Source: Sinorhizobium sp. BG8 (GTDB taxonomy: Bacteria > Pseudomonadota > Alphaproteobacteria > Rhizobiales > Rhizobiaceae). From it: a DNA stretch of 64,000 nt. The position numbers were made by a program, and so were the translations under genes. Shown here piece after piece: positions 1-9,350 of the stretch (position 1 is its first letter; each line of letters starts with the position of its first letter). The stretch lies in assembly GCF_016864555.1 (NCBI RefSeq), contig NZ_CP044011.1, positions 2,437,501 to 2,501,500 on the forward strand, written 5' to 3'. The notes below the pieces were generated by a model. The model made no database searches, was not told where the DNA came from, and worked only from the letters and a program-made list of their open reading frames with translations.

Positions 1-32
1 GCCTGATCAGCAACCCAACCTGGAGACTTCCA

Positions 33-629
33 ATGTCTATCGGTATCATTGGAGCCGGCGAGATCGGCTCCGCATTCGCCCGCGCGCTTGCCCGGAACAG
101 TATCGCCGCAACGATCTCCAACAGCCGTGGTCCCGACACATTGCGGGACTTCGCACAAGAACTGACGCCACACATCACGGCAGGCACTATCGAGGAAGCG
201 GCCAAGGCCGATCTCGTGCTGGTCGCCGTGCCGTGGTCGAAGTTGCCAAAGGCATTGGCGGGTCTTTCTGATTGGGCCGGGCGCATCGTCATCGACGCCA
301 ACAACCCGATCGAGCGTCCTCTCTTCCAGCCAGCGGAACTCAATGGGCGATTGTCGACAGAAGTCTTCGCCGACCTGGTGCCAGGCGCTCGCGTCGTAAA
401 GGCGTTCAACCATCTTCCTCCGCATCTGCTCTCTGGCGATCCGCGTGCCGAGGGTGGAAGCCGTGTCCTCTTTTACTCGGGAGATGACGCGAGGTCGAAG
501 GCCGAAGTTGGTGCGCTGATCGCCAAATTGGGCTTCGCTGGGGTCGATCTCGGTCCGGTCTCGGTCGGTGGAAAGCTCGTGCAGTTCCCCGGTGGTCCAC
601 TCCCCGCACTCAACCTTGTGAAGTTCTGA
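33..629 (+). CDS. NAD(P)-binding, F420-dependent NADP reductase-like oxidoreductase
   Basis: A 198-residue protein that opens with a Rossmann dinucleotide-binding loop (IGIIGAGEIGSAFARAL, residues 3-19). It then has the VLVAVPW and VIDANNP strands seen in the NADPH-dependent F420 reductase / prephenate-dehydrogenase-like superfamily, and 'VVKAFNH' around residue 122. The length fits a single-domain member with no separate C-terminal helical domain. A real F420 function is unlikely in this kind of bacterium, and the family usually acts as an uncharacterised NADP oxidoreductase. It ends just before a 349-base gap, so its operon partners, if any, lie left of the window. Confidence 0.85.
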   Translation: MSIGIIGAGEIGSAFARALARNSIAATISNSRGPDTLRDFAQELTPHITAGTIEEAAKADLVLVAVPWSKLPKALAGLSDWAGRIVIDANNPIERPLFQPAELNGRLSTEVFADLVPGARVVKAFNHLPPHLLSGDPRAEGGSRVLFYSGDDARSKAEVGALIAKLGFAGVDLGPVSVGGKLVQFPGGPLPALNLVKF

Positions 630-639
630 TGAAGAGATT

Positions 640-905
640 TGTCGGGAGCGAACCCTTGCTCCCGACTGTCCCTTCTCCTTTGTCCGCATCGGGCCAATTT
701 CCAGACCTCGGCGGCAAGAGCTCTGATGTCCGCCTTTCGTGTTGAGTGTGGCAGCGGACGGTGTGGTATCGGCCCCTTTGCGCCTTTATAGTGGTCATCG
801 AGCCATCGGTCGCTGTTGCTGCAAAGCGGACATGACGCAGCAGCCACGTGGGGCGACGTTGCGCCAACCATCGTTCTGGCTCGCGTTTCAATCATTGCAC
901 AAGTA
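640..905. repeat. Noncoding gap with a copy of a dispersed degenerate repeat family
   Basis: No convincing gene lies in this gap. Two blocks recur elsewhere in the window. Block A starts at about 703 (CAGACCTCGGCGGC, then a TTCGTGTTGAGTGT motif) and is matched near 9066 and, weakly, near 23783. Block B, about 792-840 (GGTCATCGAGCC, ending AAAGCGGACATGACGCAG), is matched near 18713. The copies are diverged but collinear in places, which suggests remnants of one intergenic element. Confidence 0.55.
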
Positions 906-978
906 GGCATTCCGATGATCTGAGGCGATGCGAAGTTCGTCTCGACCGCACCTGATCGTAATTGCGAAGAGCTCGCGT

Positions 979-2607
979 CTAGCGTTGTGCGCTCGATACA
1001 CGCACCAATCTTCCGACCTCTTCATCGGTCAGAAAATAAATCCCTCCCCCTGGACCAACCCTAACGTCGCGAATGCGCGCGCCAATATCAAAGACGAGGA
1101 CCTCTTGCTGACCCGTGGGCTTGCCATCGGACATCTCTATCTTGCGGATACTTCGCCCTCGTAGGGTCGACACGAGGATATCGCCTTCCCAATCTGGAAA
1201 TTCAGCACCGGCATAAATGGCCATTCCAGATGGAGCAACCGACGGAGTCCATTGGAACAGCGGGGATTCTATCCCCGGCAACTCGGCAAAGGGCGTGATC
1301 CGAGCAAAACTGTAATCGATCCCGTGGGTTGTGATCGGCCATCCATAGTTTCGTCCGGGAAGCATAAGGTTAATCTCGTCTCCGCCACGCGCACCGTGTT
1401 CGTTCGAATATAGACGCCCACTTCGTGGATCGACCGCCACGCCCTGCGGGTGGCGGTGTCCGATGGTGTAGAGCCCGAGCGCGGCGTCTTGCTTTTCCAC
1501 GAAGGGATTATCTGCCGGCACGCTGCCATCCCGGTTCAAGCGAACGCTTTTGCCACGATGGTTGGAGATGTCCTGAGCGGCCTCGCGCCGGGCGAAGCCA
1601 TCGCCGAGCGTGAACACTAGCGTCCGATCCTCAAGGAAGGCGATGCGTCCTCCCGAGACCGATGCACCTTGCTCGCCCGGGTCTGCGGTGAAGATGACCG
1701 CCGCTCCCTCGACACCTTTCTGCGTTAGTCGCCCTTTGACGAGGCTGGCTGTATCACCTCCCGCGAGCGCGTGGGAGAAGGACAGGTAGATACTCTGATT
1801 GACCATGAACTCAGGATCGACAGCGACGTCAAGCAGACGTGCCCCTAGAACATCAAAGTCCGAGACCGGCGCGATCGGGACAGCGCTTTCCTCGACCCTG
1901 CCGTCGCTTGCAGCCATCCGCAGGTTGCCGCCTCGCTCGGTGATCAACATTCGACCGTCAGGCAGGAACGCGAGAGACCACGGAAAGGGCAAGCCCGAAG
2001 CGAGCGTTTCCACCTTCAAACCGCTGTGCGATGAGGCGGCGATGCTCTGGACTGAGGGCCGGGTCAACGACGCCGCGAGGATGGCGACGATCCAGATCGA
2101 GCAGGCCGCCGAGACGACGGTGATTGTGGGCCGTGTGATATCCCGGAGCTCGAAGCGCTTGGTCAGGCATGAGTAGCTGATACCGCCAACGGCCCCGGCG
2201 GACGCTACCAACAGGCCGTCGATCCAGTGCCGTGTCCCCGCGAGGAAGACGGGCATCGGCGCGAACGCATCGATGACGCGAAAGGCTGCGTAGATCGCTG
2301 TCCAACCGCTGAGAGCATAAGCGACGGGTCTTAGCCCTCGATTCACGCCTCTGGAAACAAAGCTGGACAACGCGAATGCAGGTAGCAGTGCAAGCGAGAT
2401 CGCCCCGAACACCGGAGCGAAGACGAGGAGGTCAGACACTGTGCTCGACATCCGGGTGCCCAGGTCCACCTCGTGGCCCAAGGCACTTATTTCCCGCAGG
2501 ATGATCTGGGAATGAACAACGATGCCAACGATCATCGTTACCAATAGACTGATCAGAAACGCTATGACGACACGCGACCAAGGGTGTTGGCGACTGGCTT
2601 TGTTCAT
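979..2607 (-). CDS. Membrane-anchored PQQ-dependent sugar dehydrogenase family protein
   Basis: A 542-residue protein. The N-terminal third (about residues 10-185) has several hydrophobic segments. From about residue 195 it is a soluble-type glucose/sorbosone dehydrogenase beta-propeller, with VETLASGLPFPWSLAFLPDGRML, GGRIAFL, HRHPQGVAVDP, NEHGARGGDEINL and YGWP motifs typical of the GSDH family. The catalytic domain should therefore sit on the periplasmic side, anchored by the N-terminal helices. Family members oxidise aldoses with PQQ; substrate cannot be read from sequence. It lies 21 bases after an SDR gene on the same strand and is probably co-transcribed with it. Confidence 0.88.
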   Translation of the reverse strand: MNKASRQHPWSRVVIAFLISLLVTMIVGIVVHSQIILREISALGHEVDLGTRMSSTVSDLLVFAPVFGAISLALLPAFALSSFVSRGVNRGLRPVAYALSGWTAIYAAFRVIDAFAPMPVFLAGTRHWIDGLLVASAGAVGGISYSCLTKRFELRDITRPTITVVSAACSIWIVAILAASLTRPSVQSIAASSHSGLKVETLASGLPFPWSLAFLPDGRMLITERGGNLRMAASDGRVEESAVPIAPVSDFDVLGARLLDVAVDPEFMVNQSIYLSFSHALAGGDTASLVKGRLTQKGVEGAAVIFTADPGEQGASVSGGRIAFLEDRTLVFTLGDGFARREAAQDISNHRGKSVRLNRDGSVPADNPFVEKQDAALGLYTIGHRHPQGVAVDPRSGRLYSNEHGARGGDEINLMLPGRNYGWPITTHGIDYSFARITPFAELPGIESPLFQWTPSVAPSGMAIYAGAEFPDWEGDILVSTLRGRSIRKIEMSDGKPTGQQEVLVFDIGARIRDVRVGPGGGIYFLTDEEVGRLVRVSSAQR

Positions 2608-2628
2608 TCCTCGCTCCCTTCGATCAGT

Positions 2629-3474
2629 TCATGACAGCGCCGAGAAATCGGTGCTGACGCCGCGGTCTCGCCAGCGGGCAATGTCTTCGGCGGTCTGGTT
2701 CGAGTGCGATTCCCAGTAGCTATTGGCATCGCTTCCAAGGACAAGCCGCAGTGGAGACGTCGGATCGTCGACGGCGTCCAGAATGATCTTGGCCGCGATG
2801 GCGGGGTCTCCGATCTGGTTGCCAGCGGCGGCCGACAACTGGTGTTCGATCGGATCGACGACGGATGCGTAGTCCGCGATCCGCGTCTCCGGCCTCAGGA
2901 TCGCGCCGCCCTCGAACTCCGTGCGGAAACCGCCTGGCTCAACGAGCGTCGTCTTGATACCGAGATGACGTACCTCGCCAGCGAGCGCTTCCGTCCAAGC
3001 CTCGAGCGCGAACTTCGATGCGCAGTAAGCGCCGAGATCGGACATCGCCACCAGGCCACAGATGCTCGTCATGTTGATGATGTGACCTGAACGATTGGCG
3101 CGCATTCCCGGAAGCGCGGCGCGGACGAGTTCGATGGCCCCGAAGAAGTTCAATTCGAAGGCCTGCCGAACCTGGTCGATCGACAGTTCTTCCACCGCCC
3201 CGTTGATGCCACGCCCTGCAATGTTGGCCAAGACGTCGATCCGGCCGAACCGTTCCACGGCGGCCTTCAACGCGCATTCGCGCGACGATGCCTCGGTGAC
3301 GTCGAGGGCGACGGCAAGCGCGTGGTCCTCGTATCCTGAGATCAGACGCTTGAGCCGCTCGATGCGACGCGCGCCGACAACGGCGATATCCCCGCGTGCA
3401 AGCACGGCCTTGGCAAGCTCGTATCCGAATCCGGACGACGCGCCGGTGATGAACCAGACCTTTTCGTTCGCCAT
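2629..3474 (-). CDS. Short-chain dehydrogenase/reductase (classical SDR)
   Basis: A 281-residue classical SDR. It has the nucleotide-binding TGASSGFG motif (residues 10-17), NIAGRG in the NNAG position, and the catalytic Ser...YxxxK set, read as MTSICGLVAMSDLGAYCASKFA. The C-terminal extension with 'NSYWES' is the pattern of SDRs annotated as oxidoreductases of unknown substrate. It is first or second in a minus-strand run with the sugar dehydrogenase downstream; the alcohol dehydrogenase upstream is 80 bases away. NADP preference is suggested by the basic 'GARRIERL' after strand 2. Confidence 0.9.
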   Translation of the reverse strand: MANEKVWFITGASSGFGYELAKAVLARGDIAVVGARRIERLKRLISGYEDHALAVALDVTEASSRECALKAAVERFGRIDVLANIAGRGINGAVEELSIDQVRQAFELNFFGAIELVRAALPGMRANRSGHIINMTSICGLVAMSDLGAYCASKFALEAWTEALAGEVRHLGIKTTLVEPGGFRTEFEGGAILRPETRIADYASVVDPIEHQLSAAAGNQIGDPAIAAKIILDAVDDPTSPLRLVLGSDANSYWESHSNQTAEDIARWRDRGVSTDFSALS

Positions 3475-3554
3475 CTCGGGTCTCCTTTTCTCAATCGAAT
3501 TATTTCAGACCCGGGCGTATTATCAGGATATCGCCCGGGTCCGCCTTCACGAGG

Positions 3555-4766
3555 TCATGCAGCCGTCATGTCGATGACGAAACGGAACTTGACGTCCTTG
3601 CCGACGACACGGTCGAAGGCTTCGTTGATCTGTTCAGGCTTGATCAGTTCGATGTCGGCCGTGATGTTCCGGGCAGCGCAGTAGTCGACGACTTCCTGTG
3701 TCTCGGCGATACCGCCGATCATCGAACCCGACAGGTTGCGGCGGGCCGTGTTGTTCAGCATTCCGTTGAAACCATTCAGGGCCTCAAGCGCGCCGACGTT
3801 GACGAGCGTGGCGTCGGTCTTGAGCAGGTTCATGAACTGCTGGATTTCGAAGGCCTTTGGAACGGCGGCGACAAGCAGATCGAAGCTGGACGCCAAGCGC
3901 TCCATGGCTTCGGCATCGTCCCAAAGCACGACCTCCTTGGCACCCATCTGGATGGCGCTCTCACGCTTGCCGGGAGTGGTAGTGAAGACGCTGACATCCG
4001 CGCCCTTGGCGACCGCAAGCTTGACCGCCATGTGGCCCAGACCACCAAGGCCAATCACTCCGACTTTCTGACCACGGGATGCTTTCCAGTGCTGGAGCGG
4101 CGAGAAGGTCGTGATGCCCGCGCACAGGATCGGGGCCATCCCCGCCAGGTTCACACCCGGAGGAATGCGGATCACGAACTTTTCCGTGACAACGATGCCC
4201 GTGGAATAGCCACCGAAAGTCAGTCCGCCGGATACCTTGTCCGGCGCAGCGTATGTCAGTGTCTTCCCGTTGAGGCACGCATGCTCGCGGTCATTGAGGC
4301 ATTCGACGCAGGTGCCGCAAGAATCGACCAGGCACCCGACGCCGCCGATGTCGCCGACCTTGAATTTGGTGACGTTCGCGCCGACCGCCGTAACCCGGCC
4401 GATGATCTCGTGGCCGGGAACCATCGGATAGGACATCTGCCCCCACTCGCTTCGCGTCATGTGGATGTCCGAATGGCAAATGCCCGAATACAGGATTTGC
4501 ATGTGGACGTCGTTCGGGCCGACTGCGCGGCGGTTGATCTCTGCAGGTGCCAGTCCGCTCGTAGCGCTCTGTGCCATCCAGGCCCGCGCCTTGGACGCAT
4601 CGAGATTTCCGGTGGGCGTACTGGTGGCCTGGGCCTGCGCCGATCCGGCGACCATCCCCGCAAGGATAGGGGCTGCGGCGACGCCCGCACCGCCAAGGAG
4701 AAGTTTGCGGCGGCCGAGCAGGGCCTCCTGTTCGCTATGGTTCGGGTCGTTACATCTGCTGCACAT
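3555..4766 (-). CDS. Zinc NAD(P)-dependent alcohol dehydrogenase with Tat-like leader
   Basis: A 403-residue medium-chain dehydrogenase. The catalytic zinc site is read from CHSDIHMTRSEWG and GHEIIG, and the structural zinc loop from CGTCVECLNDREHAC. The Rossmann motif is GLGGLGHMAVKLA (about residues 245-257), so the enzyme looks complete and resembles cinnamyl-alcohol/YahK-type ADHs. The oddity is the N-terminus: residues 17-46 read LGRRKLLLGGAGVAAAPILAG...AQA, a twin-arginine-like signal with a signal-peptidase-like AQA site. The start gives a long n-region containing CxxC. It may be exported, or the leader may be vestigial; this is inferred only from the motif. Confidence 0.9.
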   Translation of the reverse strand: MCSRCNDPNHSEQEALLGRRKLLLGGAGVAAAPILAGMVAGSAQAQATSTPTGNLDASKARAWMAQSATSGLAPAEINRRAVGPNDVHMQILYSGICHSDIHMTRSEWGQMSYPMVPGHEIIGRVTAVGANVTKFKVGDIGGVGCLVDSCGTCVECLNDREHACLNGKTLTYAAPDKVSGGLTFGGYSTGIVVTEKFVIRIPPGVNLAGMAPILCAGITTFSPLQHWKASRGQKVGVIGLGGLGHMAVKLAVAKGADVSVFTTTPGKRESAIQMGAKEVVLWDDAEAMERLASSFDLLVAAVPKAFEIQQFMNLLKTDATLVNVGALEALNGFNGMLNNTARRNLSGSMIGGIAETQEVVDYCAARNITADIELIKPEQINEAFDRVVGKDVKFRFVIDMTAA

Positions 4767-4901
4767 GCGGTATCTCCATCATGGGTTTCGGGGACGTTTA
4801 GGCATGCGACCGCCCTTCACGGCCTCGGGAGGTACCGTGTTGATGCAGTCCTGGTCGTCGGCGGGCTGGGAGCGCCTACCGACAGTGATGAGGCCGCGCG
4901 G

Positions 4902-5579
4902 TCATCTCGCGGCCAGTCGGTAGCGAAGGTGGACGACATCCCCCTCGAGACGCTCGACGGCATCTAGCCTCAGCGCTCTCGTCGTCCCGCCAATGCGGTC
5001 GAACAACGTCGGAGCGTCGACGGCTCCATCCGCGACGGGCATCACCAGCAGACTGATCTCGTCGATCAGGTCGTCGGCGAGGAAAGCACCATTGATGCCG
5101 CCGCCGCCTTCGAGAAGAAGCCGCTCGATCCCGAACTCTTCAGCCAGGATCGATAGTGTCTTCCGAAGATCGATGTCGTCGGCTCCGGCGAAGATGTATG
5201 AGATGCCGTCGCGGCGGAGTTCCGCAAGATGGTCGTCGGACACCTTTTCCGTCAGAACAACGACGAGCGGATCGCCATTCGCATCCCCCTTGTTCAGGTG
5301 AAGCTTGCCGTGGCGGTCGAAGGCAATGCCGTACGGCCCTTTAACTGCATTCGGTGCTTTCCAGGTTGACCTCGGAAAGCGCTCGGAAGCCTTTAGCGGG
5401 CGCGGTTCACCTTCCTCGAACTCCGCCATGGTGGCACGGCCGACGATCCACGCATCGCCGTTCAGGCGTGCGTGAACCTGTTCGTAGATGTCGGCCACGT
5501 CGATCTCATCAGGCCAGTCCGTCACGACGATACGGCCGTCGATGCTCGACATCATATGGAGGATGACGTGCGGCTTCAT
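4902..5579 (-). CDS. RibD C-terminal / dihydrofolate reductase-like protein
   Basis: A 225-residue protein starting MKPHVILHMMSSIDGRI, the opening strand and loop of the RibD-C/DHFR-like fold. The LLEGGGGINGAFLADDLIDEISL block (around residue 155) is the NADPH-binding GGG signature of riboflavin-type deaminase-reductases. There is no deaminase domain, so it is a stand-alone reductase and not RibD itself. It is 11 bases from the next gene on the same strand (an SDR), which suggests one transcript. Substrate unknown. Confidence 0.88.
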   Translation of the reverse strand: MKPHVILHMMSSIDGRIVVTDWPDEIDVADIYEQVHARLNGDAWIVGRATMAEFEEGEPRPLKASERFPRSTWKAPNAVKGPYGIAFDRHGKLHLNKGDANGDPLVVVLTEKVSDDHLAELRRDGISYIFAGADDIDLRKTLSILAEEFGIERLLLEGGGGINGAFLADDLIDEISLLVMPVADGAVDAPTLFDRIGGTTRALRLDAVERLEGDVVHLRYRLAAR

Positions 5580-5590
5580 CGCTATGGTCC

Positions 5591-6334
5591 TCAGTATTCC
5601 TGGGCGGTCGGACGGAACAGGATTTCATTGACCGCGACGTCTTCAGGCTGCTCGATGGCAAACGCCACCATCCTTGCGAAGCTCTCGGCCGGAATGGCGA
5701 TCTTGTAGAATTCCTTGATCGCCGCGGCCGTCTCGGCATGCGTGACGCTGTCCGGCAGTTCCGTTGCGACGGCACCCGGAGACAGGATCGTCGTGCGAAT
5801 GTTGTCGGCGGCGACTTCCTGTCGGAGGCCTTCTGTGATCACCCGAACGCCGTGCTTGGTGGCTGCATAGACTGCCGTGCCCGGAGTGACCTTGTGGCCC
5901 GAGACAGACGAGACGTTGATGATATGGCCGCTCTTTTGCGCCTGCATCTTGGGGAGGACGGCGGCGATGCCGTATAGAACGCCCTTTAGGTTGACGTCGA
6001 TCATGCGATCCCAGTCCTCGACCTTGAGGAGGCCAAGCATGGAGCTGGGCATCAGGCCAGCGTTGTTGAGGATCACGTCGACGCGACCAAAGGTCGTGAC
6101 CGCCAGATCGACCAGCGCCTGAACGTCTTCCAGCTTCGTGACGTCGGTGGCCTTCGCGACCGCATTGCCGCCTCCAGCGACGATGGATGCCGCGAGCGCG
6201 TCGATGCGGTCAGCACGGCGGGCTCCGAGCACGAGTTTCGCACCCTTGGTCGCAAGCATCCTTGCGGCTGCCTCGCCGAGACCACTGCTGGCTCCGGTGA
6301 TGACGACGACCTTGTTTTCGATACCTGCTGACAT
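5591..6334 (-). CDS. Short-chain dehydrogenase/reductase
   Basis: A 247-residue SDR with [22 protein letters not shown] and the catalytic S...YAATKHG motif. I place the start at 6334 (MSAGIENK) because an AAAGGA ribosome-binding site sits 7 bases before it. A longer in-frame start at 6430 would add 32 residues without similarity to the fold. It faces a divergent LysR gene across about 120 bases that hold a TCTCAA/TTGAGA dyad, so that LysR is its likely regulator. SDRs of this type are usually NADP-dependent reductases of small carbonyls. Confidence 0.9.
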   Translation of the reverse strand: MSAGIENKVVVITGASSGLGEAAARMLATKGAKLVLGARRADRIDALAASIVAGGGNAVAKATDVTKLEDVQALVDLAVTTFGRVDVILNNAGLMPSSMLGLLKVEDWDRMIDVNLKGVLYGIAAVLPKMQAQKSGHIINVSSVSGHKVTPGTAVYAATKHGVRVITEGLRQEVAADNIRTTILSPGAVATELPDSVTHAETAAAIKEFYKIAIPAESFARMVAFAIEQPEDVAVNEILFRPTAQEY

Positions 6335-6424
6335 GGGATATGTCCTTTCTGTCTGTGTCGCTGCATCGCAGCTTCGGTGACTTGAAAGATAATCCCCTTC
6401 ACGTCTGCGGATTAGTCCGTATAA

Positions 6425-6443
6425 TCTCAATGTTATTTTGAGA
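6425..6443. promoter_or_regulatory. LysR-type operator dyad in divergent SDR/LysR promoter region
   Basis: The perfect inverted repeat TCTCAA-N7-TTGAGA lies 12 bases before the LysR ATG and overlaps its AGAGGA ribosome-binding region. It contains the T-N11-A form typical of LysR sites. Its position between divergent genes fits autoregulation plus control of the SDR operon. Inferred from sequence only. Confidence 0.45.
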
Positions 6444-6454
6444 GGAATTCAACA

Positions 6455-7345
6455 ATGGCCATCGGAAGCCTCAACGACATGATCGGCTTCGTCGCGGTCG
6501 CGCGGGAGGAAAGCTTCACCAAGGCGGCGGCCAAACTCGGCGTCACCACGTCAGCCCTCAGTCACACGATCCGGGGCCTCGAGGAAAAGCTGGGCATCCG
6601 TCTTCTAACGAGAACCACAAGGAAGGTCGCCGCGACAGCCGCCGGCGAACGCCTGTTGCGCTCCATCGGCCCGCTGTTCGACGAGATCGAATTCCAGATC
6701 GAGGCACTTGGGGAGCTTCGGGAACGTCCGGCGGGCATCGTGCGTCTGACCTGCACGGACCATGTCAGCGAGTATGTGCTCCGCGACAAGATCGCCGACT
6801 TCGTCAGAGCTTACCCGGAAATCAAGGTCGAGATTTTCCAGGATTACGGTCTGACGGATATCGTCGGTCAGCGTATCGACGCCGGGATCAGGCAAGGCGA
6901 CCTGCTGGCCAAAGACATGATCGCCGTTCGTATCGGCCCAGACTGGCGTTTTTCGCTGGTCGGCACGCCTGAGTATTTCGAGCGTCATGGCAGGCCGCAG
7001 ACACCACATGATCTAACGGGCCATAACTGCGCTGGGCTTCGGCTGACGACAAGTGGCGGGCTATGGGCCTGGGATTTCCAGGAGAATGGCAAGGAGTTCA
7101 GCGTCAAGGTCGATGGCCAATTGACGTACAACACGATCCTGCCGGGCCTCCAGGCGGCGCTCGACGGCATCTGCCTTGCATACGTCCCCGAAGACCTCAC
7201 GGAGCGATACATCGCCGACGGTTTGTTGGAAGAAGTGCTGCCCGAATGGAGTCTACGGTGCCAGGGTTTTCATATTTTCTACCCAAACCGGCGGCAGCCT
7301 ACACCAGCATTCGCCGCACTGCTGGAGTCTTTGCGCCATCGCTGA
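6455..7345 (+). CDS. LysR family transcriptional regulator
   Basis: A 296-residue LysR regulator. The N-terminal winged helix-turn-helix spans about residues 5-65 (FVAVAREESFTKAAAKLGVTTSALSHTIRGLEEKLG), followed by an effector domain with the 'RLTCTDHV...LRDKIADFVRAYPEIKVE' pattern. Length and layout are normal. It is divergent from the SDR/RibD-C operon, whose promoter region contains a matching dyad, so it probably controls that operon in response to an unknown small molecule. It closely resembles the LysR proteins at 15618 and 42637 in architecture. Confidence 0.93.
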   Translation: MAIGSLNDMIGFVAVAREESFTKAAAKLGVTTSALSHTIRGLEEKLGIRLLTRTTRKVAATAAGERLLRSIGPLFDEIEFQIEALGELRERPAGIVRLTCTDHVSEYVLRDKIADFVRAYPEIKVEIFQDYGLTDIVGQRIDAGIRQGDLLAKDMIAVRIGPDWRFSLVGTPEYFERHGRPQTPHDLTGHNCAGLRLTTSGGLWAWDFQENGKEFSVKVDGQLTYNTILPGLQAALDGICLAYVPEDLTERYIADGLLEEVLPEWSLRCQGFHIFYPNRRQPTPAFAALLESLRHR

Positions 7346-7360
7346 TCACGGCGATCGCCG

Positions 7361-7756
7361 TCACGCGGCGTCCGGCGTTCGATAGTCGGATGGCGCAACG
7401 AGATGATCGTCACGGGCGACCAGGTTTCGCCGTGTCAGCCATCCATGGCCCCAGTCCCGCAACCCGAGCAGAATGGGCGCGAGAGTTCGGCCTTCCTCAC
7501 TGATCGAGTATTCCACCTTGGGCGGGATGACGGCGAATACTTTGCGTTCGACGAGACCGTCATCCTCTAGTTCGCGAAGCTGCTTGATCAGAAGGCGCTG
7601 CGAACAGTCACCGAGCTCCCGCTTCAGTGCATTGAACCGGAGAGTGCCCTTGAGCAGGTGGTACAGGATCATGCCCTTCCACTTCCCGCTGATGAGATTG
7701 AGTGCGGCGTACATCGTGCAGCCCGGCACTTCATCGTAGTTCCTGTCCTTTTTCAT
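7361..7756 (-). CDS. HxlR family transcriptional regulator
   Basis: A 131-residue HxlR-type winged-helix protein. It carries the family landmarks PGCTMYAALNLISGKWKGMILYHL, LRFNALKRELGDCSQRLLIKQLRELEDDGLVER and VEYSISEEGRTLAPIL. The cysteine near residue 12 is the position used for redox or electrophile sensing in several HxlR proteins. It is divergent from the quinone-reductase-like gene at 7898, a classic arrangement in which HxlR controls an electrophile-detoxifying oxidoreductase. Confidence 0.92.
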   Translation of the reverse strand: MKKDRNYDEVPGCTMYAALNLISGKWKGMILYHLLKGTLRFNALKRELGDCSQRLLIKQLRELEDDGLVERKVFAVIPPKVEYSISEEGRTLAPILLGLRDWGHGWLTRRNLVARDDHLVAPSDYRTPDAA

Positions 7757-7897
7757 CGTCGCCTCGCTTACAGTATACTTTTGGGCACTATATGCTTTTG
7801 ATTACCGTATTTTCATTTTGGATGCCACTTGCCAAATGCATGTGACCGATCGCTTGACGCAAGAGCGATATGGAAAACCATGCAAGGAGCTTGAAGC

Positions 7898-8887
7898 ATG
7901 CCCAGAATTGTACGTTTTCACGAGTATGGAGGGCCTGAGGTTCTCCGCATCGAGGAAATCGACGTCGCGCCGCCAGCGGAAGACGAAGTCCAGATCGCTG
8001 TGAAAGCCATCGGCCTCAACCGAGCCGAGGTCATGTTCCGTCGCAATGCCTATGTCCAGCAAGCCGAGTTTCCCTCGATGCTGGGTTACGAGGCTGCGGG
8101 CAATGTGATGTCCTTCGGGTCTACCGTCACCGGGTTTACGAAGGGCGATGCGGTAAGCGTCATACCCACGTTGGACATGGCGCGTTGGGGAACGTATGGC
8201 GAGGTCATCAACATTCCGGCCCGACATGTCGTCATGCATCCGGAAAACCTCTCCTTCGAGAAAGCCGCCGCAACCTGGATGCAATATGTCACGGCATGGG
8301 GTGCGCTGATTGAACAGGCTAGGTTGTCGTCAGCGGACTTCGTCATCGTGTCGGCGGCCTCGAGCAGCGTCGGTCTGGCCGCGTTCCAGGTTGCCCGGAG
8401 CGTTGGAGCCACGGTGATTGCCACGACACGGACCAATGCCAAGGCGGCCGCACTCCGGGAAGCTGGCGCGCATCACGTCATCGCGACGGCGGAAGAGGAC
8501 CTGGTTGACCGGGTCATGGAAATCACCGACGGGAAAGGTACGCGTGTCGTGTTCGATCCGATCGGCGGACCCGCTATCGCACAGCTTGCGGATTGCATGG
8601 CGGTAGCCGGGATTTTGCTGGAGTATGGCGCTCTCAGCCCGGACGCAGGACCATTTCCTCAGTTCGCCGTCCTGGGCAAGAGCCTGACGCTCAAGGGTTA
8701 TTTGTATAATGAGATTGTCGGAGACAACGGCATCTTGGAGCGCGCGAAGGCGTATATCAGCGACGGACTGCGCTCGGGCGCGCTCGACCCCATAATCGCC
8801 CGGACCTTCCCCTTCGAACAGATTAAGGAAGCAACCGCCTTCCTTGAGAGTAACGAGCAGATCGGCAAGATCGTCGTCACGCTCTGA
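7898..8887 (+). CDS. Zinc-dependent-type alcohol dehydrogenase / NADPH:quinone reductase
   Basis: A 329-residue medium-chain dehydrogenase of the quinone oxidoreductase subgroup. It has RFHEYGGPEVLRIEEI at the start, LGYEAAGNVMSFG, and the nucleotide-binding stretch VSAASSSVGLAAFQVARSVGATVIATTR. It lacks the structural zinc cysteines, which fits a zinc-free NADPH quinone or enone reductase. An AAGGAG ribosome-binding site lies about 9 bases before the ATG. The divergent HxlR gene is its probable regulator. Confidence 0.9.
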   Translation: MPRIVRFHEYGGPEVLRIEEIDVAPPAEDEVQIAVKAIGLNRAEVMFRRNAYVQQAEFPSMLGYEAAGNVMSFGSTVTGFTKGDAVSVIPTLDMARWGTYGEVINIPARHVVMHPENLSFEKAAATWMQYVTAWGALIEQARLSSADFVIVSAASSSVGLAAFQVARSVGATVIATTRTNAKAAALREAGAHHVIATAEEDLVDRVMEITDGKGTRVVFDPIGGPAIAQLADCMAVAGILLEYGALSPDAGPFPQFAVLGKSLTLKGYLYNEIVGDNGILERAKAYISDGLRSGALDPIIARTFPFEQIKEATAFLESNEQIGKIVVTL

Positions 8888-9350
8888 TCCGGTATTCGGA
8901 CTGCGCTATTTCGCGGGTAGTCCAAACTCCCGCGGGGTAGCCATGGCGCGTTTGCGCCGCCCGATCGGGTATTCAGGCATCGCATTTGGCTATCGAAGAC
9001 AAACCCGACGCGACGGCCACCGAGCGAGAGCTTTGTAGAATACTCGATGTCCGCAATGGGCGAATCCCAGACCTCGGCGGCGAGAGCTCCAATGTCTGCT
9101 CTTCGTGTTGAGTGTCCTGATAACGGATGGTAGGCGATCGGCCCCTTTCGCGTCAGCTTCGCGCCCGCATCTCGGTCGTATCGGCCCTCATCGCGCTCGG
9201 CCGAAAGCGGGCATAGCGATGCGGTAGCGTCATGTCTTTTGCGCGCCAAAAAGGCGACATGTATACAAGTGCGCGCACTTTGTGCCCGGCCGAGCGCCGA
9301 GATTCGCAGATGATGCAGGTGCGACTGCCATCATGAACGATTGGAAGAGC
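8888..9350. repeat. 463-base gene-free gap with dispersed repeat copy
   Basis: No supported gene. The stretch about 9060-9150 repeats block A of the 640-905 gap (CAGACCTCGGCGGCGAGAGC, then TTCGTGTTGAGTGT and GATCGGCCCCTTT). The remainder shows GC-rich segments with AAAGCGGGCAT-like words but no long open frame that resembles a protein. The flanking genes point away from and towards it, so promoter elements may also lie here. Confidence 0.5.

Noticed and set aside
33-629. Use of coenzyme F420 by the first gene
   Set aside because: The family name is inherited; F420 is not expected in this type of bacterium and the Rossmann fold alone does not show it.
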